A stretch of DNA of 64,000 bases from a bacterium (GCA_026417415.1 JAOADG010000008.1:705612-769611), one strand, 5' to 3'; numbered from the stretch's first letter, positions 8,725 through 18,384 are shown. The notes: generated by a model from the sequence alone, not told the origin. Numbers and translations: made by a program.

Positions 8725-8740
8725 ACAATCACTCCTAACG

Positions 8741-9247
8741 TTACTTTTCTAAATCGGTCACTAAATGAAATCGAAGTAGTTTGTCTTTTTGTAACATGTT
8801 CGTTATTGCTTCAATGGTACCATAATCAGCGTTCTCATCAGCTTTTATTACCAATCGGAAGTTTGGATTCGCCATTCTAGCACGAAGTATGTTTTGTGAT
8901 AATCCTTCTACAGTTTGTCGAACCAACCGATAGGTACCAAGTGAATCAACAAAAGCACTAAAACCTAATTCTTTATCCATTTTTGCTATTCCGGTAGATA
9001 GTAAAATTTTCGAACTGTTTGCTACCAGTTTTCCTTGGATTGTATCTGCTTTTGTAACTGTTAAAGTAAGAACATCAGATTCTGGTAATTTAATCGTGCT
9101 ATGGCTGTCAGGTAACAGAACAGGCGTATCTTCCGGTGGTTTGAACTGAGTTGTCGACATAAAGAATATTAAAAGTAAAAAAGCAACGTCCACCATTGGA
9201 GTCATATCGTTTGTGATGCCGATACGTTTTGCTTTAGGTGCAGACAT
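8741..9247 (-). CDS. exbD: Biopolymer transport protein ExbD (first copy)
   Basis: This 168-residue ExbD/TolR family protein has a short cytoplasmic start (MSAPKAKRIGITN), then the proton-carrying aspartate in the membrane helix NDMTPMVDVAFLLLIFFM. Its periplasmic domain ends in KADENADYGTIEAITNML, the usual ExbD C-terminal beta-alpha unit. GGAGGT lies just upstream of the ATG. It sits between exbB and the second exbD, with 16 to 30 base gaps, so the four genes are one transcript. Confidence 0.93.
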   Translation of the reverse strand: MSAPKAKRIGITNDMTPMVDVAFLLLIFFMSTTQFKPPEDTPVLLPDSHSTIKLPESDVLTLTVTKADTIQGKLVANSSKILLSTGIAKMDKELGFSAFVDSLGTYRLVRQTVEGLSQNILRARMANPNFRLVIKADENADYGTIEAITNMLQKDKLLRFHLVTDLEK

Positions 9248-9277
9248 TTCACCTCCAACTGTTAATCATGTGGAACG

Positions 9278-9997
9278 TTAAATTTCTTCTTTCAATAATT
9301 CTAAAGTCATGTAAACTGCTTCATCAATTGCGTAATTGAAGTTATCTACACGAGTTGAAAAGATGTTATAGGTCAATATTCCTACAATTCCACCTAATAT
9401 ACCAAGAGCAGTATTAATTAATGCTTCAGAAATACCAAGTGCTAATTGAGTAGCATCTGGAGCACCAGCACGTGACATAGCATGGAATGAGCGGATCATA
9501 CCGATAACTGTTCCAAATAGTCCAAACATCGTTGATGTAGATGCAATGGTTGACATACCAATTAAGTTTCTTTCAAGAAATGGAACTTCCAATAAACGTG
9601 CTTCATCCATAGCACGTTGCGTTTCAGAAAGTTTCTTTTCACCTGAAATCGTGTTATCTGACCTTACACGCATCCACTCTTGAATACCTGCACGTAACAC
9701 AGATGCAGCACTTCCTCTTTGTTTGTCACACAATTCTAATGCTTTCTCATAGTTTTTTTCGCGTACAGCTTTAAGATATTCACTAAAAAAAATGGGCATT
9801 TGACGCGAACCCTTTGCTTTTCCTAATGTAAAGATTCGTTCAATCACAAATACCCAAACTAGCAAATTGATGGCAATAAGTATTGCTACAACGGGACCAC
9901 CATCTTGGATGAATTTAGGTAAAACGAAGTAAATACCTATACCTGCTGCAATACAAATCAATGCTGCAACGATTACAAATGCACCTTGTTTTTTCAT
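9278..9997 (-). CDS. exbB: MotA/TolQ/ExbB proton channel family protein
   Basis: ExbB forms the inner-membrane ring that with ExbD converts proton flow into force for TonB. The 239 residues show hydrophobic segments near the N-terminus (FVIVAALICIAAGIGIYFV and VVAILIAINLLVWVFVIE). Two later helices lie in the MotA_ExbB domain, including IASTSTMFGLFGTVIGMI and ALGILGGIVGILTYNI. The first two helices suggest one extra N-terminal transmembrane span compared with E. coli ExbB (three spans). AGGAGA precedes the ATG by eight bases. Confidence 0.93.
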   Translation of the reverse strand: MKKQGAFVIVAALICIAAGIGIYFVLPKFIQDGGPVVAILIAINLLVWVFVIERIFTLGKAKGSRQMPIFFSEYLKAVREKNYEKALELCDKQRGSAASVLRAGIQEWMRVRSDNTISGEKKLSETQRAMDEARLLEVPFLERNLIGMSTIASTSTMFGLFGTVIGMIRSFHAMSRAGAPDATQLALGISEALINTALGILGGIVGILTYNIFSTRVDNFNYAIDEAVYMTLELLKEEI

Positions 9998-10023
9998 AAA
10001 GGAATCTCCTGTATTTAATGAAA

Positions 10024-11700
10024 CTAATTGCCAAGTTGATTTAAGTAATTTTTTGCGTCCCTATTTTCGGGATCAAACTCCAATGCTTTTCTAAAAGCTG
10101 CTTTAGCAGAATTTAATAAACCTGTTTTACTTGGTTCATTTGCATACAAAGAATATCTATTTATCCCAATCCATACCCAAATATCTGCTTGTGCTGGGAA
10201 TTTATTGTCAGCAGCTTCTAAAACCGCTATTGCTTTTGAAAATTGCTTTTTATTGTAATACAAATTAGCCAGAAGTAAGTACCATTGTTTGTCAAAATCA
10301 GATCGTTTTCTTAGGTTTTCTGCAAGTTCTATAGCAGCACTTTCATTTTTTTGTTTTTGAAGGATATCAATCATTATTTGATATGGTGCAATACTGCTGT
10401 CATTTTTTGCTAAACCTTGTTTTAATGCGGCCAGAGCATCATCGTACTTTTGTAAATTGTAAAGAGCATAACCATAATTGATTAGTGTAGCTGAATGTTG
10501 TGGATCGATCTCAAGACGTTTCTTAAACCAGACAACAGCTGAATCATAATACCCAATTCCATAATATAGCAATCCTATTTTCGTATACAAATTTTCATTG
10601 GTTTTGTTATTTGATGCTAATGTTTTCAACAAATCTACTTGTGTTAATAAAATGTTATGTTTTGTACTATCTCTTTCAAGAAATGCTTGGCTTACTTCTA
10701 CAAGTTTGAAAAATCTTGCAGAATCAAAGTCAGCAGATTGAATTAAAGGTTTCCAAAGATCGGTAGCCAAATCAAATTTTCTGTTTAACATATAGATATC
10801 TGCAAGTAGTTTTCTAACACTGGGATCTTCGCGTAATTTCAGGGAAGTTTTTAACTCATTTTCTGCTTGCTCAAATTTCCCTAACCTTGCATATGCTTCA
10901 CCTAAACTACGGTGGACTTCAGCATTGGGTTTTTCTTTAGAAGCACGAATTAAATAATCCAAAGCTTCTTTGATCTTGTTTGTATCACCTCGTGCATTGT
11001 AATAAAGGAGTTGGCCGATACGATAATTAACACCAGGGAAATTAGGTTCAGCTTTGTACACTTCTAAAAACGTCTCTAATGCTTCATTAATTTTTTTATT
11101 GTGTTGATAAGCCAATCCTAATTCAAATCGAATGTCGTTATCTTTTGGATCTAATTCTAATGCCTTTTTAAATGATTCAATAACGAAATCTACGACTCCC
11201 TCTTTTCTGGAAATTAATCCCTGTATCTTATAATATGTAGCATTTTGTTTTTCTTTACTTGTAACTGCCCATATCAAGTTTGAAGCTTCTGAAATAGAAT
11301 CAATATGTGCAAGAACAAGAGCTTTTGCGGCCATAACATCTAAATTGTTTTTTACATTTTTCATTCCATCGTTAACAAGTTGTTTAGCTTCAATTAAGTT
11401 TCCAATGTTGATATAAATTTGAGTTAGAGTTAAAATGGCTTTCCCGTCCTTTTTCGAAAGTTGTATAGCATTTTTTAACGATTGAATGGCTGCAGTAGTA
11501 TCACCTGTTGCTGCTTGTGCAATTCCTAAATAACGGTAAGCATCACTGCTTTTAGATTTCTGTAATTCTTCTTGTGCAAGTCGTTTGACCGTATCCCAAT
11601 CTCGGTTTTTGTAAGCCAACTCAATTGGATTGGCTGGAATTGAAGAAGCATATGAGAAAATGCTAATACTGACTGCAATAAAAAAAATTATCTTTTTCAT
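10024..11700 (-). CDS. Secreted tetratricopeptide-repeat protein
   Basis: The 558-residue protein has an N-terminal signal peptide (MKKIIFFIAVSISIFSYASS) and is then almost entirely TPR repeats, roughly a dozen. Clear units include SDAYRYLGIAQAATGDTTAA, NDIRFELGLAYQHNKKINEA and YTKIGLLYYGIGYYDSAVV. It should be periplasmic and act as a protein-interaction scaffold. It lies between the PstS-like lipoprotein and exbB, 26 bases upstream of the latter. A role linked to the TonB motor is inferred from context only. Confidence 0.85.
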   Translation of the reverse strand: MKKIIFFIAVSISIFSYASSIPANPIELAYKNRDWDTVKRLAQEELQKSKSSDAYRYLGIAQAATGDTTAAIQSLKNAIQLSKKDGKAILTLTQIYINIGNLIEAKQLVNDGMKNVKNNLDVMAAKALVLAHIDSISEASNLIWAVTSKEKQNATYYKIQGLISRKEGVVDFVIESFKKALELDPKDNDIRFELGLAYQHNKKINEALETFLEVYKAEPNFPGVNYRIGQLLYYNARGDTNKIKEALDYLIRASKEKPNAEVHRSLGEAYARLGKFEQAENELKTSLKLREDPSVRKLLADIYMLNRKFDLATDLWKPLIQSADFDSARFFKLVEVSQAFLERDSTKHNILLTQVDLLKTLASNNKTNENLYTKIGLLYYGIGYYDSAVVWFKKRLEIDPQHSATLINYGYALYNLQKYDDALAALKQGLAKNDSSIAPYQIMIDILQKQKNESAAIELAENLRKRSDFDKQWYLLLANLYYNKKQFSKAIAVLEAADNKFPAQADIWVWIGINRYSLYANEPSKTGLLNSAKAAFRKALEFDPENRDAKNYLNQLGN

Positions 11701-11727
11701 CTGAATACCTTTCCATTATTTTTAATC

Positions 11728-12582
11728 TTACCTTACTATTATGGGAATCATTGCCGGTAAAGTGTTCAATTCGCTTAGAAATTTTTGACCTTCACGGGAT
11801 GAGATGTGGTTTAAAAAACTAGTTGCTACATCAATTTCGTCTTTGGTCGTGATGTAAGTAATTGGAACAACCCACGGGTATCTAAGCTCATAAACAGCCC
11901 GTAAAGTAGGACGTTGTATTGCACCCTGAAAACGGATTCCAACAGGTTTTACTGATTCGCTTGCAATTCCAACGATAGCACCAAACCCATAACGGTCTTG
12001 ACTTACTCTTGTTTCTATTGAATCACTATCAACAATCTCTGCAACAATTTGTTCTGGAGTTTTAAAAAGTACTTGGATTAACTCCCAAACCCCTTCACCA
12101 GGTTGAGGTAAATAAATGCGGATTGGTTGATTTTCGTAATCTACAATTTCATTCCAATTTGTCTTCCTTCCTGTAAGTATCTCTGCGATTTGAAACGAAT
12201 CTAAATCTACTAAAGGATTATTTTTATTCACGATGAAAGACATGGGTGTTCTAGCAATACGAAAAACATACAATTTGCTTTTTTTAGTATTGAATGCTAA
12301 AGATTCTGCTTTGGTTAACGGTCTATCTAGAACTATTTGTTCAGTAACTCCATTTAAAAGTGAATCTACTGCAGCACGACAGTATTCACGATTCCCATTA
12401 ATTCTCGCTTTCGGATATTTGATTTCAAAATCGTCTATACAACGCATCATAATACGATACACAGATGGTGCAATTGGTAACGAAGCAGCTCCCTCAAAGG
12501 GAGATCGTCGTGGATAACATGATATTAAAAACAATAAAAAGGATAGGACACTAATTAAGGCGATTTTACTTTTTTGATTCAT
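11728..12582 (-). CDS. PstS-like substrate-binding lipoprotein
   Basis: The 284-residue protein has a lipoprotein signal peptide (ALISVLSFLLFLISC, cysteine at about residue 22) and a periplasmic-binding-protein domain of the phosphate/PstS class. Recognisable pieces are VLDRPLTKAE, where PstS has its ligand loop, and the stretch IAEILTGRKTNWNEI. No pstC, pstA or pstB is nearby. Similar stand-alone PstS-like proteins occur next to TPR-ExbB-ExbD-TonB clusters in FCB bacteria, so a role other than ABC import of phosphate is possible. The start overlaps the end of the small membrane gene upstream. Confidence 0.8.
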   Translation of the reverse strand: MNQKSKIALISVLSFLLFLISCYPRRSPFEGAASLPIAPSVYRIMMRCIDDFEIKYPKARINGNREYCRAAVDSLLNGVTEQIVLDRPLTKAESLAFNTKKSKLYVFRIARTPMSFIVNKNNPLVDLDSFQIAEILTGRKTNWNEIVDYENQPIRIYLPQPGEGVWELIQVLFKTPEQIVAEIVDSDSIETRVSQDRYGFGAIVGIASESVKPVGIRFQGAIQRPTLRAVYELRYPWVVPITYITTKDEIDVATSFLNHISSREGQKFLSELNTLPAMIPIIVR

Positions 12583-12844
12583 TGATCGATTCTAATTTCT
12601 CACGGAGCGATTTTCGTCTTTTCTTTAATAGATCGGGATAAAATTGAACCATTCGCAATAAACCAAGCAGAATAATAGTAATTCCCACAATCCAACGCAC
12701 TTTTTCTATTCCCCACCATCCTATTCGGATCAGTCCGCTTGTGAAAACAATACCAAGTATAACAAAAAACAATCCTATACAAAAACCTAAAAGTGGTGGC
12801 CATTGGAATTGGAAAGTTCTAGATGTCCTTGGTCGTACATTCAT
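12566..12844 (-). CDS. Small two-helix membrane protein
   Basis: A 92-residue protein with two transmembrane helices (about residues 15-40, LLGFCIGLFFVILGIVF, and 48-68, IVGITIILLGLLRMVQF) and a basic, charged C-terminal tail (KKRRKSLREKLESI). The family was not recognised. It overlaps the PstS-like gene by 17 bases and lies 50 bases after the nuoN stop, so it may be co-transcribed with either group. The start ATG has no strong ribosome binding site. Confidence 0.65.
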   Translation of the reverse strand: MNVRPRTSRTFQFQWPPLLGFCIGLFFVILGIVFTSGLIRIGWWGIEKVRWIVGITIILLGLLRMVQFYPDLLKKRRKSLREKLESINESKK

Positions 12845-12894
12845 TATGCTAATTTAATACGAAGTACGTAAAAAGAAGAGGTTCTGAAATTTCA

Positions 12895-14367
12895 CTAAAA
12901 TTGACTGGTCGTATTGAAAAACGACTGAACAGCCGTTTCAAGAAAATTTATTGCGGGATTGAATGCAATACCAAATACAATCGTAGGCAAAGTACAAACA
13001 ATGAGAAACCATTTCAAAGACAACTCGGTTTTTTCTTCTTCAATTTCTTGATGTGGTTCTTCAGTTAAAAACATTTCACGAATAATTTTCACATAATAAA
13101 CTAAGCTGATGACAGTGTTTATTACACTGATTACAGCTAATACCAATTGATTGCCATCCAGTAAAGCTTTGAAAATTAAGAACTTACCAATAAAACCGGC
13201 TAACGGTGGAAGTCCGGCTAAGCTAAATAAAAATATAGAAAATAATACGGCTACAAATGGATTCTTTTTTCCATAACCTTTGTACTGTTCTAAAGTTACC
13301 TTACCAGTTTGTCTCTCAATCCAATCTACTACCGCAAAGGCACCCAAATTCATAAACAAATATGCGATTAAATAGAAAGATAAAGCAGTGTATGATTCTT
13401 GTGTGTTAACAGTAAACACAGTAAAAATATAACCTGCTTGTGCAATTGAAGAGTAGGCTAATAGTCGTTTAAGATTGGTTTGAGGTAATGCTGCTAAATT
13501 CCCCAGCGTCATTGTGGCTACTGAAATCCACCAAAATAGCTCTTGCCAATTGTAAGTAATCCAATCATTTTCAGGGACAGCATCAATTAAAAAACGTGAT
13601 AATGCGATAAATCCAGCAGCTTTAGGTGCGACAGAAAAAAAGGCAGTCATAGGCGTAGGTGCACCTTCATAAACATCAGGACACCAGAAATGAAAAGGTA
13701 CTGAAGCAATTTTATAACCAAATCCAGCCATCATTAAAATCATTGAAACGAGCATTAACAAGTGATTTTCTTTGCTTAAATTAGTTAAAGATTGTTTTAT
13801 TGCAGTAAAAGTTGTTTCACCTGTTAAACCGTAAATCAAAGAGAATCCAAATAGCATTATTCCAACAGAGACAGCACCATAAAGGACATATTTTAAAGCG
13901 GCTTCTCCTGACTTTCGATCTGTTCTAAAATATCCTGCAAGCACATAGGAAGGAATAGAGACAGTTTCTAGGCCTAAAATTAAAACGATAAAATCGGCTG
14001 AACTTGCAACGATAAATATTCCAAAAATCACAGAAGCTAAAAGAATATAGTATTCACCATGGTATTGAAATCTTGGAAGGGATAACCATATAGCTAAAAT
14101 ACCCACTACTGCAGAAAAAAGTTTGATAAAATCAGAAACTCCGTCAACCTTGAAAGTGTTAGAAAAGTAGTGTCCTACATCACTATTGAGAATAGAAACT
14201 GCTGCAGATAGAAAAATGAGTAATCCAGTTACAACTGCGAAAGTCAATCTATTTTTGGTTTTTGAAAAAATATCCCAAAGAATAAGAAAAACAATACTGA
14301 ATGCTAAAGTCAATTCACCAGATACTGCTAAAAAGTCGTTTGTGGTAAAAGATATTTCAGAAACCAT
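12895..14367 (-). CDS. nuoN: NADH-quinone oxidoreductase subunit N
   Basis: NuoN is one of three antiporter-like proton-pumping subunits of the complex I membrane arm. The 490 residues form about 14 transmembrane helices. The Proton_antipo_M core contains FILVLGLETVSIPSYVLAG-like residues (IVLILGLETVSIPSYVLAG) with the conserved glutamate, followed by FHFWCPDVYEGAPTPMTAFF and LLAYSSIAQAGYI. The start overlaps the nuoM end by 11 bases. It is the last gene of the operon. Confidence 0.96.
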   Translation of the reverse strand: MVSEISFTTNDFLAVSGELTLAFSIVFLILWDIFSKTKNRLTFAVVTGLLIFLSAAVSILNSDVGHYFSNTFKVDGVSDFIKLFSAVVGILAIWLSLPRFQYHGEYYILLASVIFGIFIVASSADFIVLILGLETVSIPSYVLAGYFRTDRKSGEAALKYVLYGAVSVGIMLFGFSLIYGLTGETTFTAIKQSLTNLSKENHLLMLVSMILMMAGFGYKIASVPFHFWCPDVYEGAPTPMTAFFSVAPKAAGFIALSRFLIDAVPENDWITYNWQELFWWISVATMTLGNLAALPQTNLKRLLAYSSIAQAGYIFTVFTVNTQESYTALSFYLIAYLFMNLGAFAVVDWIERQTGKVTLEQYKGYGKKNPFVAVLFSIFLFSLAGLPPLAGFIGKFLIFKALLDGNQLVLAVISVINTVISLVYYVKIIREMFLTEEPHQEIEEEKTELSLKWFLIVCTLPTIVFGIAFNPAINFLETAVQSFFNTTSQF

Positions 14368-15913
14368 AGGTAGCTACGCTAATTAATGGATTTTTAACAA
14401 CTTCAATTAGATGATTAAGAGAACCTGAAATGATGTTCAATACTGGATGTGGATAGACACCAACTAGGATAGTAATTGCTGCTAAAGGAATGAGGGTGAA
14501 TAATTCACGGCCATTGATTTCAGGAAGATCTTTATACTTTTCGTTGAGAGGGCCAAAGAATATTCTTTGTATGGTCCACAATAAATAAGCAGCTGTGATA
14601 ATAATACCAAAAACAGCAATCATCGTGTAAACGGGCCACGTTTGGTAACTTCCAAGGAAAACTAACACCTCAGCAATGAAACCGCTCATTCCGGGTAATC
14701 CTAATGAAGCAAAGAATGCGATCGCTGTCATTCCCATATAAATCGGGACAACCGCGCCAATCCCTCCAAAACCTTGAATTTCTCTATGATGCGCTCGATC
14801 GTACACAACACCAACCAATAAAAACAACATCGCCGTAATTACACCATGACTAAACATTTGAAGAACACCACCATTTATTCCTGCAACGGTAAGTGAACTC
14901 ATACCTAATAAAACATAACCCATATGTGAGATAGAACTGTACGCAACCAATTTTTTTAAATCTTTTTGTGCCATCGCGCAAAAAGCACCATATAAAATGT
15001 TAATCACCCCAAGGATTGCTAAAAATTGACAGAAATAATTGCTAGTGTCAGGAAAAATTGCGTAATTAATCCGTAATAATCCATAAGTACCCATTTTCAG
15101 AAGAATTCCTGCTAGTATTACAGAAATAGCCGTGGGTGCTTCCACGTGTGCGTCAGGTAACCAAGTATGGAATGGGAAGATAGGAACCTTTATCGCAAAA
15201 CCAATGAACAAGGCAAACCATAAAACATAACGTATTCCATAGCCCCAAAAAGTACCACTTTTTACCAACCATTCACTGTGATTTGCCTGATTCATCATTA
15301 AAACCATATCAAAAGTATGTTTTCCAGTTTTTGGATCAATTACATTTTGATACAACACAATCATCACTAACAGCATCAATACAGAACCAGCTAGAGTGTA
15401 AAGGAAAAATTTGATTGCAGCGTAAATTCTTCTTGGTCCTCCCCATATTCCTATTAAAAAGTACATGGGTAGTAACATGATTTCCCAAAACACGTAGAAT
15501 AAAAAGAAATCTAAAGCAATAAATGTTCCAACCATTCCTGTTTCTAATAAAAGAAACAGCATCATATACCCTTTAACAGATTTTTCAATATTCCATGAAG
15601 CAAAAATGCACAAGAAGGATAACAAAGTAGTCAACCATAACATAGGAAAAGAAATACCGTCAACACCCACGTAATACTGAATGTTAAAAGCATTAATCCA
15701 ATTGTAACGTTCTACAAATTGGAACGAATTTGGATCGTTGACCCCTATCTTTGTTCCGTCGTATTGAAAAATTAACCAAGTTGCTAAAAGGAAAGGAATA
15801 AATGTAGTAGCAGCTGTAAGCCACCGAATGAAATTCTTTTGTTCTTTTGGGATAAATAAGAGTACGAGGGCACCAACAAGTGGGAAAAACGTGATAATGG
15901 TTAATACACCCAT
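14357..15913 (-). CDS. nuoM: NADH-quinone oxidoreductase subunit M
   Basis: NuoM is the middle antiporter-like subunit of the membrane arm. The 518 residues show the multi-helix Proton_antipo_M fold with FYVFWEIMLLPMYFLIGIWG (functional glutamate), FHTWLPDAHVEAPTAISVIL and KKLVAYSSISHMGYVLLG. AGGAGGT lies about 11 bases before the ATG, slightly farther than usual. It sits between nuoL (15-base gap) and nuoN (11-base overlap). Confidence 0.97.
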   Translation of the reverse strand: MGVLTIITFFPLVGALVLLFIPKEQKNFIRWLTAATTFIPFLLATWLIFQYDGTKIGVNDPNSFQFVERYNWINAFNIQYYVGVDGISFPMLWLTTLLSFLCIFASWNIEKSVKGYMMLFLLLETGMVGTFIALDFFLFYVFWEIMLLPMYFLIGIWGGPRRIYAAIKFFLYTLAGSVLMLLVMIVLYQNVIDPKTGKHTFDMVLMMNQANHSEWLVKSGTFWGYGIRYVLWFALFIGFAIKVPIFPFHTWLPDAHVEAPTAISVILAGILLKMGTYGLLRINYAIFPDTSNYFCQFLAILGVINILYGAFCAMAQKDLKKLVAYSSISHMGYVLLGMSSLTVAGINGGVLQMFSHGVITAMLFLLVGVVYDRAHHREIQGFGGIGAVVPIYMGMTAIAFFASLGLPGMSGFIAEVLVFLGSYQTWPVYTMIAVFGIIITAAYLLWTIQRIFFGPLNEKYKDLPEINGRELFTLIPLAAITILVGVYPHPVLNIISGSLNHLIEVVKNPLISVATYGF

Positions 15914-15928
15914 TTTAGGAAATACCTC

Positions 15929-18079
15929 CTAATAAAAAATAGTTCGCACAACGATGATAAGAAGTACAACTCCGAGTACTACTGAAGAAGAAAGTAAATA
16001 TCTTTGGATATTTCCAGTTTGAATTTTTCTTATACTTTTTCCGAACCAACCTATAGTATTAGCCAATCCATTGACTAAACCATCAATGATTCGATTATCA
16101 AATATACCTGTACCATCGCTAAAAACACGCGTGATTGCAGCTGTTCCGTTGACAATTCCATCAATGATATAAGTATCAAACCAAGCAGAAATTTTAGTCA
16201 TTAGCATAGTGAACTGAATGACTGTTCCTTCGTAAATTTCGTCAATCCACCATTTGTTGTACATTCCCTGATAAAAGGCACCTAAAGAAGATTTCACTTT
16301 ATCAGAAGAAATTGTTTGTTTGTAAAAGGTAAGCCAACTAATCAGTATTCCTAAGCCTGCGACAATAAGCGATGAAATCATCGCTAGAATGTGTGCTGAG
16401 TGATGAACTGAATGCTGTTGATTTGAATGGGTAGAATTGAAAGTTTCAGAATGTTGCTTTTCGTCCTTAGCTTTTAATTGATGTTGATTTTCAAAGGTAT
16501 TAGATAGATTGATATTAGATTGATTATGAATAATTATTGTTTTTTCATAAGCTTTTTCAGGAGTTATTGTATAACTTTCGTACCAACCGTGAGTTGAAAA
16601 TGGATTAACATTGGGCAAAGTAAACCATAAATAAAATGATAGAACAGCTAGTAGGATTAGTGGAATAGTCATGGTTTTTGGGGATTCATGCAATACTTCT
16701 TCTGCTTTAGGACCGGAACGAAATTCACCATAAAAAGTTTTAAAAAGAATTCTAAACATATAAAATGCTGTCATCCCAGCAGTTACGAAACCGAAGAATA
16801 CCAATATCCAACTAATTCCACCGTGTTCCATTGCATAAGCGAGAGTACCCCCTAAAATAGCATCTTTTGATAAAAAACCACTAGTAAAAGGTACACCCGA
16901 AATTGCAATTGTTGCGATAAACATTGTCCAAAATGTGATAGGCATTTTCTTTTTCATCCCACCCATATTTCGCATATCTTGTGGATCAGCGTGACTGTGG
17001 ATGTGATGGAGTGAATGATGCATTGCGTGGATTACTGAACCTGAACATAAAAACAGACAAGCTTTAAAAAAGGCGTGGGTAGTTAAATGAAACAATCCTG
17101 CCGTATAAGAACCAACCCCCAGAGCCATAATCATATACCCCAATTGGGATACTGTAGAATAAGCTAAAACTTTTTTAATATCGTATTGTGCAATAGCAAT
17201 AGTTGCTGCAAAAAATGCAGTAAAACCGCCTACAAAGGCAATGATTAACCCGGCTTCTGGAGTTAATAAAGGAAAGATTCTTGCAACTAAATAAACTCCC
17301 GCGGCAACCATTGTGGCTGCATGGATTAATGCACTCACTGGTGTTGGTCCTTCCATAGCATCTGGAAGCCAAACGTGTAAAGGGAATTGTGCTGATTTAC
17401 CAACAGCGCCACAGAATAGTAACAGACCAATTAGTGTTAACGTACTTTGGGAAACTTTGCCAGCAGCGACCTTTTCTCCAATGGAATGGATGTTCAAATC
17501 ACCTAGAATAGCGAATGTAATTAAAATCCCAAGTAACATCCCTACATCCCCTACACGATTGGTGATAAAAGCTTTTTTAGATGCTTCAGCAGGAGGATGT
17601 CTTTCATGCCAAAAACCGATTAACAAGTAGCTGGATAATCCAACAAGTTCCCAAAAAATGTAAAGACCAATTAAACTCCCAGATAAAACCAGTCCAAGCA
17701 TTGAAAAACTAAAAATGGATAGATAAGCAAAAAATCTTCCATACTTAGGATCACCTTTCATGTAACCCACAGAGTACAAATGTACCAAACTACTGACTAT
17801 CGTAACTACAAGAAACATTACAGCAGTCACAATATCAAAGTGTAAATCAAATTGAATTGAATATTTCCCCAAAGGAATCCAAGTAAAGGACCAATTTTCT
17901 GAATACTGTGCACCATTTAACAATGCTTCAGTAAAAAGTTTGACTGATAAAAAGAGACCAATAAAAATGGTTCCTAATGAAAAGTAATCCCCACCACGAG
18001 GCAATTTTTTGTTAAAAATTAAAACAAAAAAGAAACTCAGGAGTGGTAATATCCAGACAATGACAGCCCATTTGATCAT
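15929..18079 (-). CDS. nuoL: NADH-quinone oxidoreductase subunit L
   Basis: NuoL is the distal proton-pumping subunit, with the long lateral helix. The 716 residues contain the N-terminal Proton_antipo domain, IYIFWELVGLSSYLLIGFW-type residues in LYIFWELVGLSSYLLIGFW, FPLHVWLPDAMEGPTPVSA and IKKVLAYSTVSQLGYM. The C-terminal extension carries a final membrane helix. Between about residues 515 and 565 there is a hydrophilic insertion rich in His, Asn, Gln and Ser (for example STHSNQQHSVHHSAHI) before the next helix. The start shares ATGA with the nuoK stop. Confidence 0.97.
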   Translation of the reverse strand: MIKWAVIVWILPLLSFFFVLIFNKKLPRGGDYFSLGTIFIGLFLSVKLFTEALLNGAQYSENWSFTWIPLGKYSIQFDLHFDIVTAVMFLVVTIVSSLVHLYSVGYMKGDPKYGRFFAYLSIFSFSMLGLVLSGSLIGLYIFWELVGLSSYLLIGFWHERHPPAEASKKAFITNRVGDVGMLLGILITFAILGDLNIHSIGEKVAAGKVSQSTLTLIGLLLFCGAVGKSAQFPLHVWLPDAMEGPTPVSALIHAATMVAAGVYLVARIFPLLTPEAGLIIAFVGGFTAFFAATIAIAQYDIKKVLAYSTVSQLGYMIMALGVGSYTAGLFHLTTHAFFKACLFLCSGSVIHAMHHSLHHIHSHADPQDMRNMGGMKKKMPITFWTMFIATIAISGVPFTSGFLSKDAILGGTLAYAMEHGGISWILVFFGFVTAGMTAFYMFRILFKTFYGEFRSGPKAEEVLHESPKTMTIPLILLAVLSFYLWFTLPNVNPFSTHGWYESYTITPEKAYEKTIIIHNQSNINLSNTFENQHQLKAKDEKQHSETFNSTHSNQQHSVHHSAHILAMISSLIVAGLGILISWLTFYKQTISSDKVKSSLGAFYQGMYNKWWIDEIYEGTVIQFTMLMTKISAWFDTYIIDGIVNGTAAITRVFSDGTGIFDNRIIDGLVNGLANTIGWFGKSIRKIQTGNIQRYLLSSSVVLGVVLLIIVVRTIFY

Positions 18080-18384
18080 TGTTTCAATTCCGATGCTTGA
18101 TCAACAAAAACAGTTTTTCTTTGTCTATACAATCCGAGGAAAATAGCGAGTGCTACTGCTGCTTCAGCTGCGGCAAGTAAAATGATAAATAGTGCGAAAA
18201 TTTGGCCGTTTAAGTTACCTGAAGAAAATTTAGAAAATGCCACAAAATTAAGCCCAGCACTGTTAAGAATTAACTCAATACCCATCAAAATGGATATTGC
18301 GTTTTTCCTCGTTAGAATGGCTAAAATTCCCAAAATAAAGAGAATGGTAGAAATGATAAGGAAAACTTGTAAATTATTGAACAT
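18076..18384 (-). CDS. nuoK: NADH-quinone oxidoreductase subunit K
   Basis: NuoK is a small three-helix membrane subunit. The ATG at 18384 gives 102 residues, the usual length, starting MFNNLQVFLIISTILFILG. A longer reading from 18420 adds 12 non-hydrophobic residues and is not favoured. Conserved glutamates sit in MGIELILNS and AAAEAAVALAIF. The start lies inside the end of nuoJ (11-base overlap) and the stop overlaps the nuoL ATG. Confidence 0.95.
   Translation of the reverse strand: MFNNLQVFLIISTILFILGILAILTRKNAISILMGIELILNSAGLNFVAFSKFSSGNLNGQIFALFIILLAAAEAAVALAIFLGLYRQRKTVFVDQASELKQ

Noticed and set aside
12600-12803. Minus-strand frame of 67 codons within the small membrane gene
   Set aside because: It is a frame-shifted shadow of the 92-residue membrane protein, which has clear hydrophobic helices.
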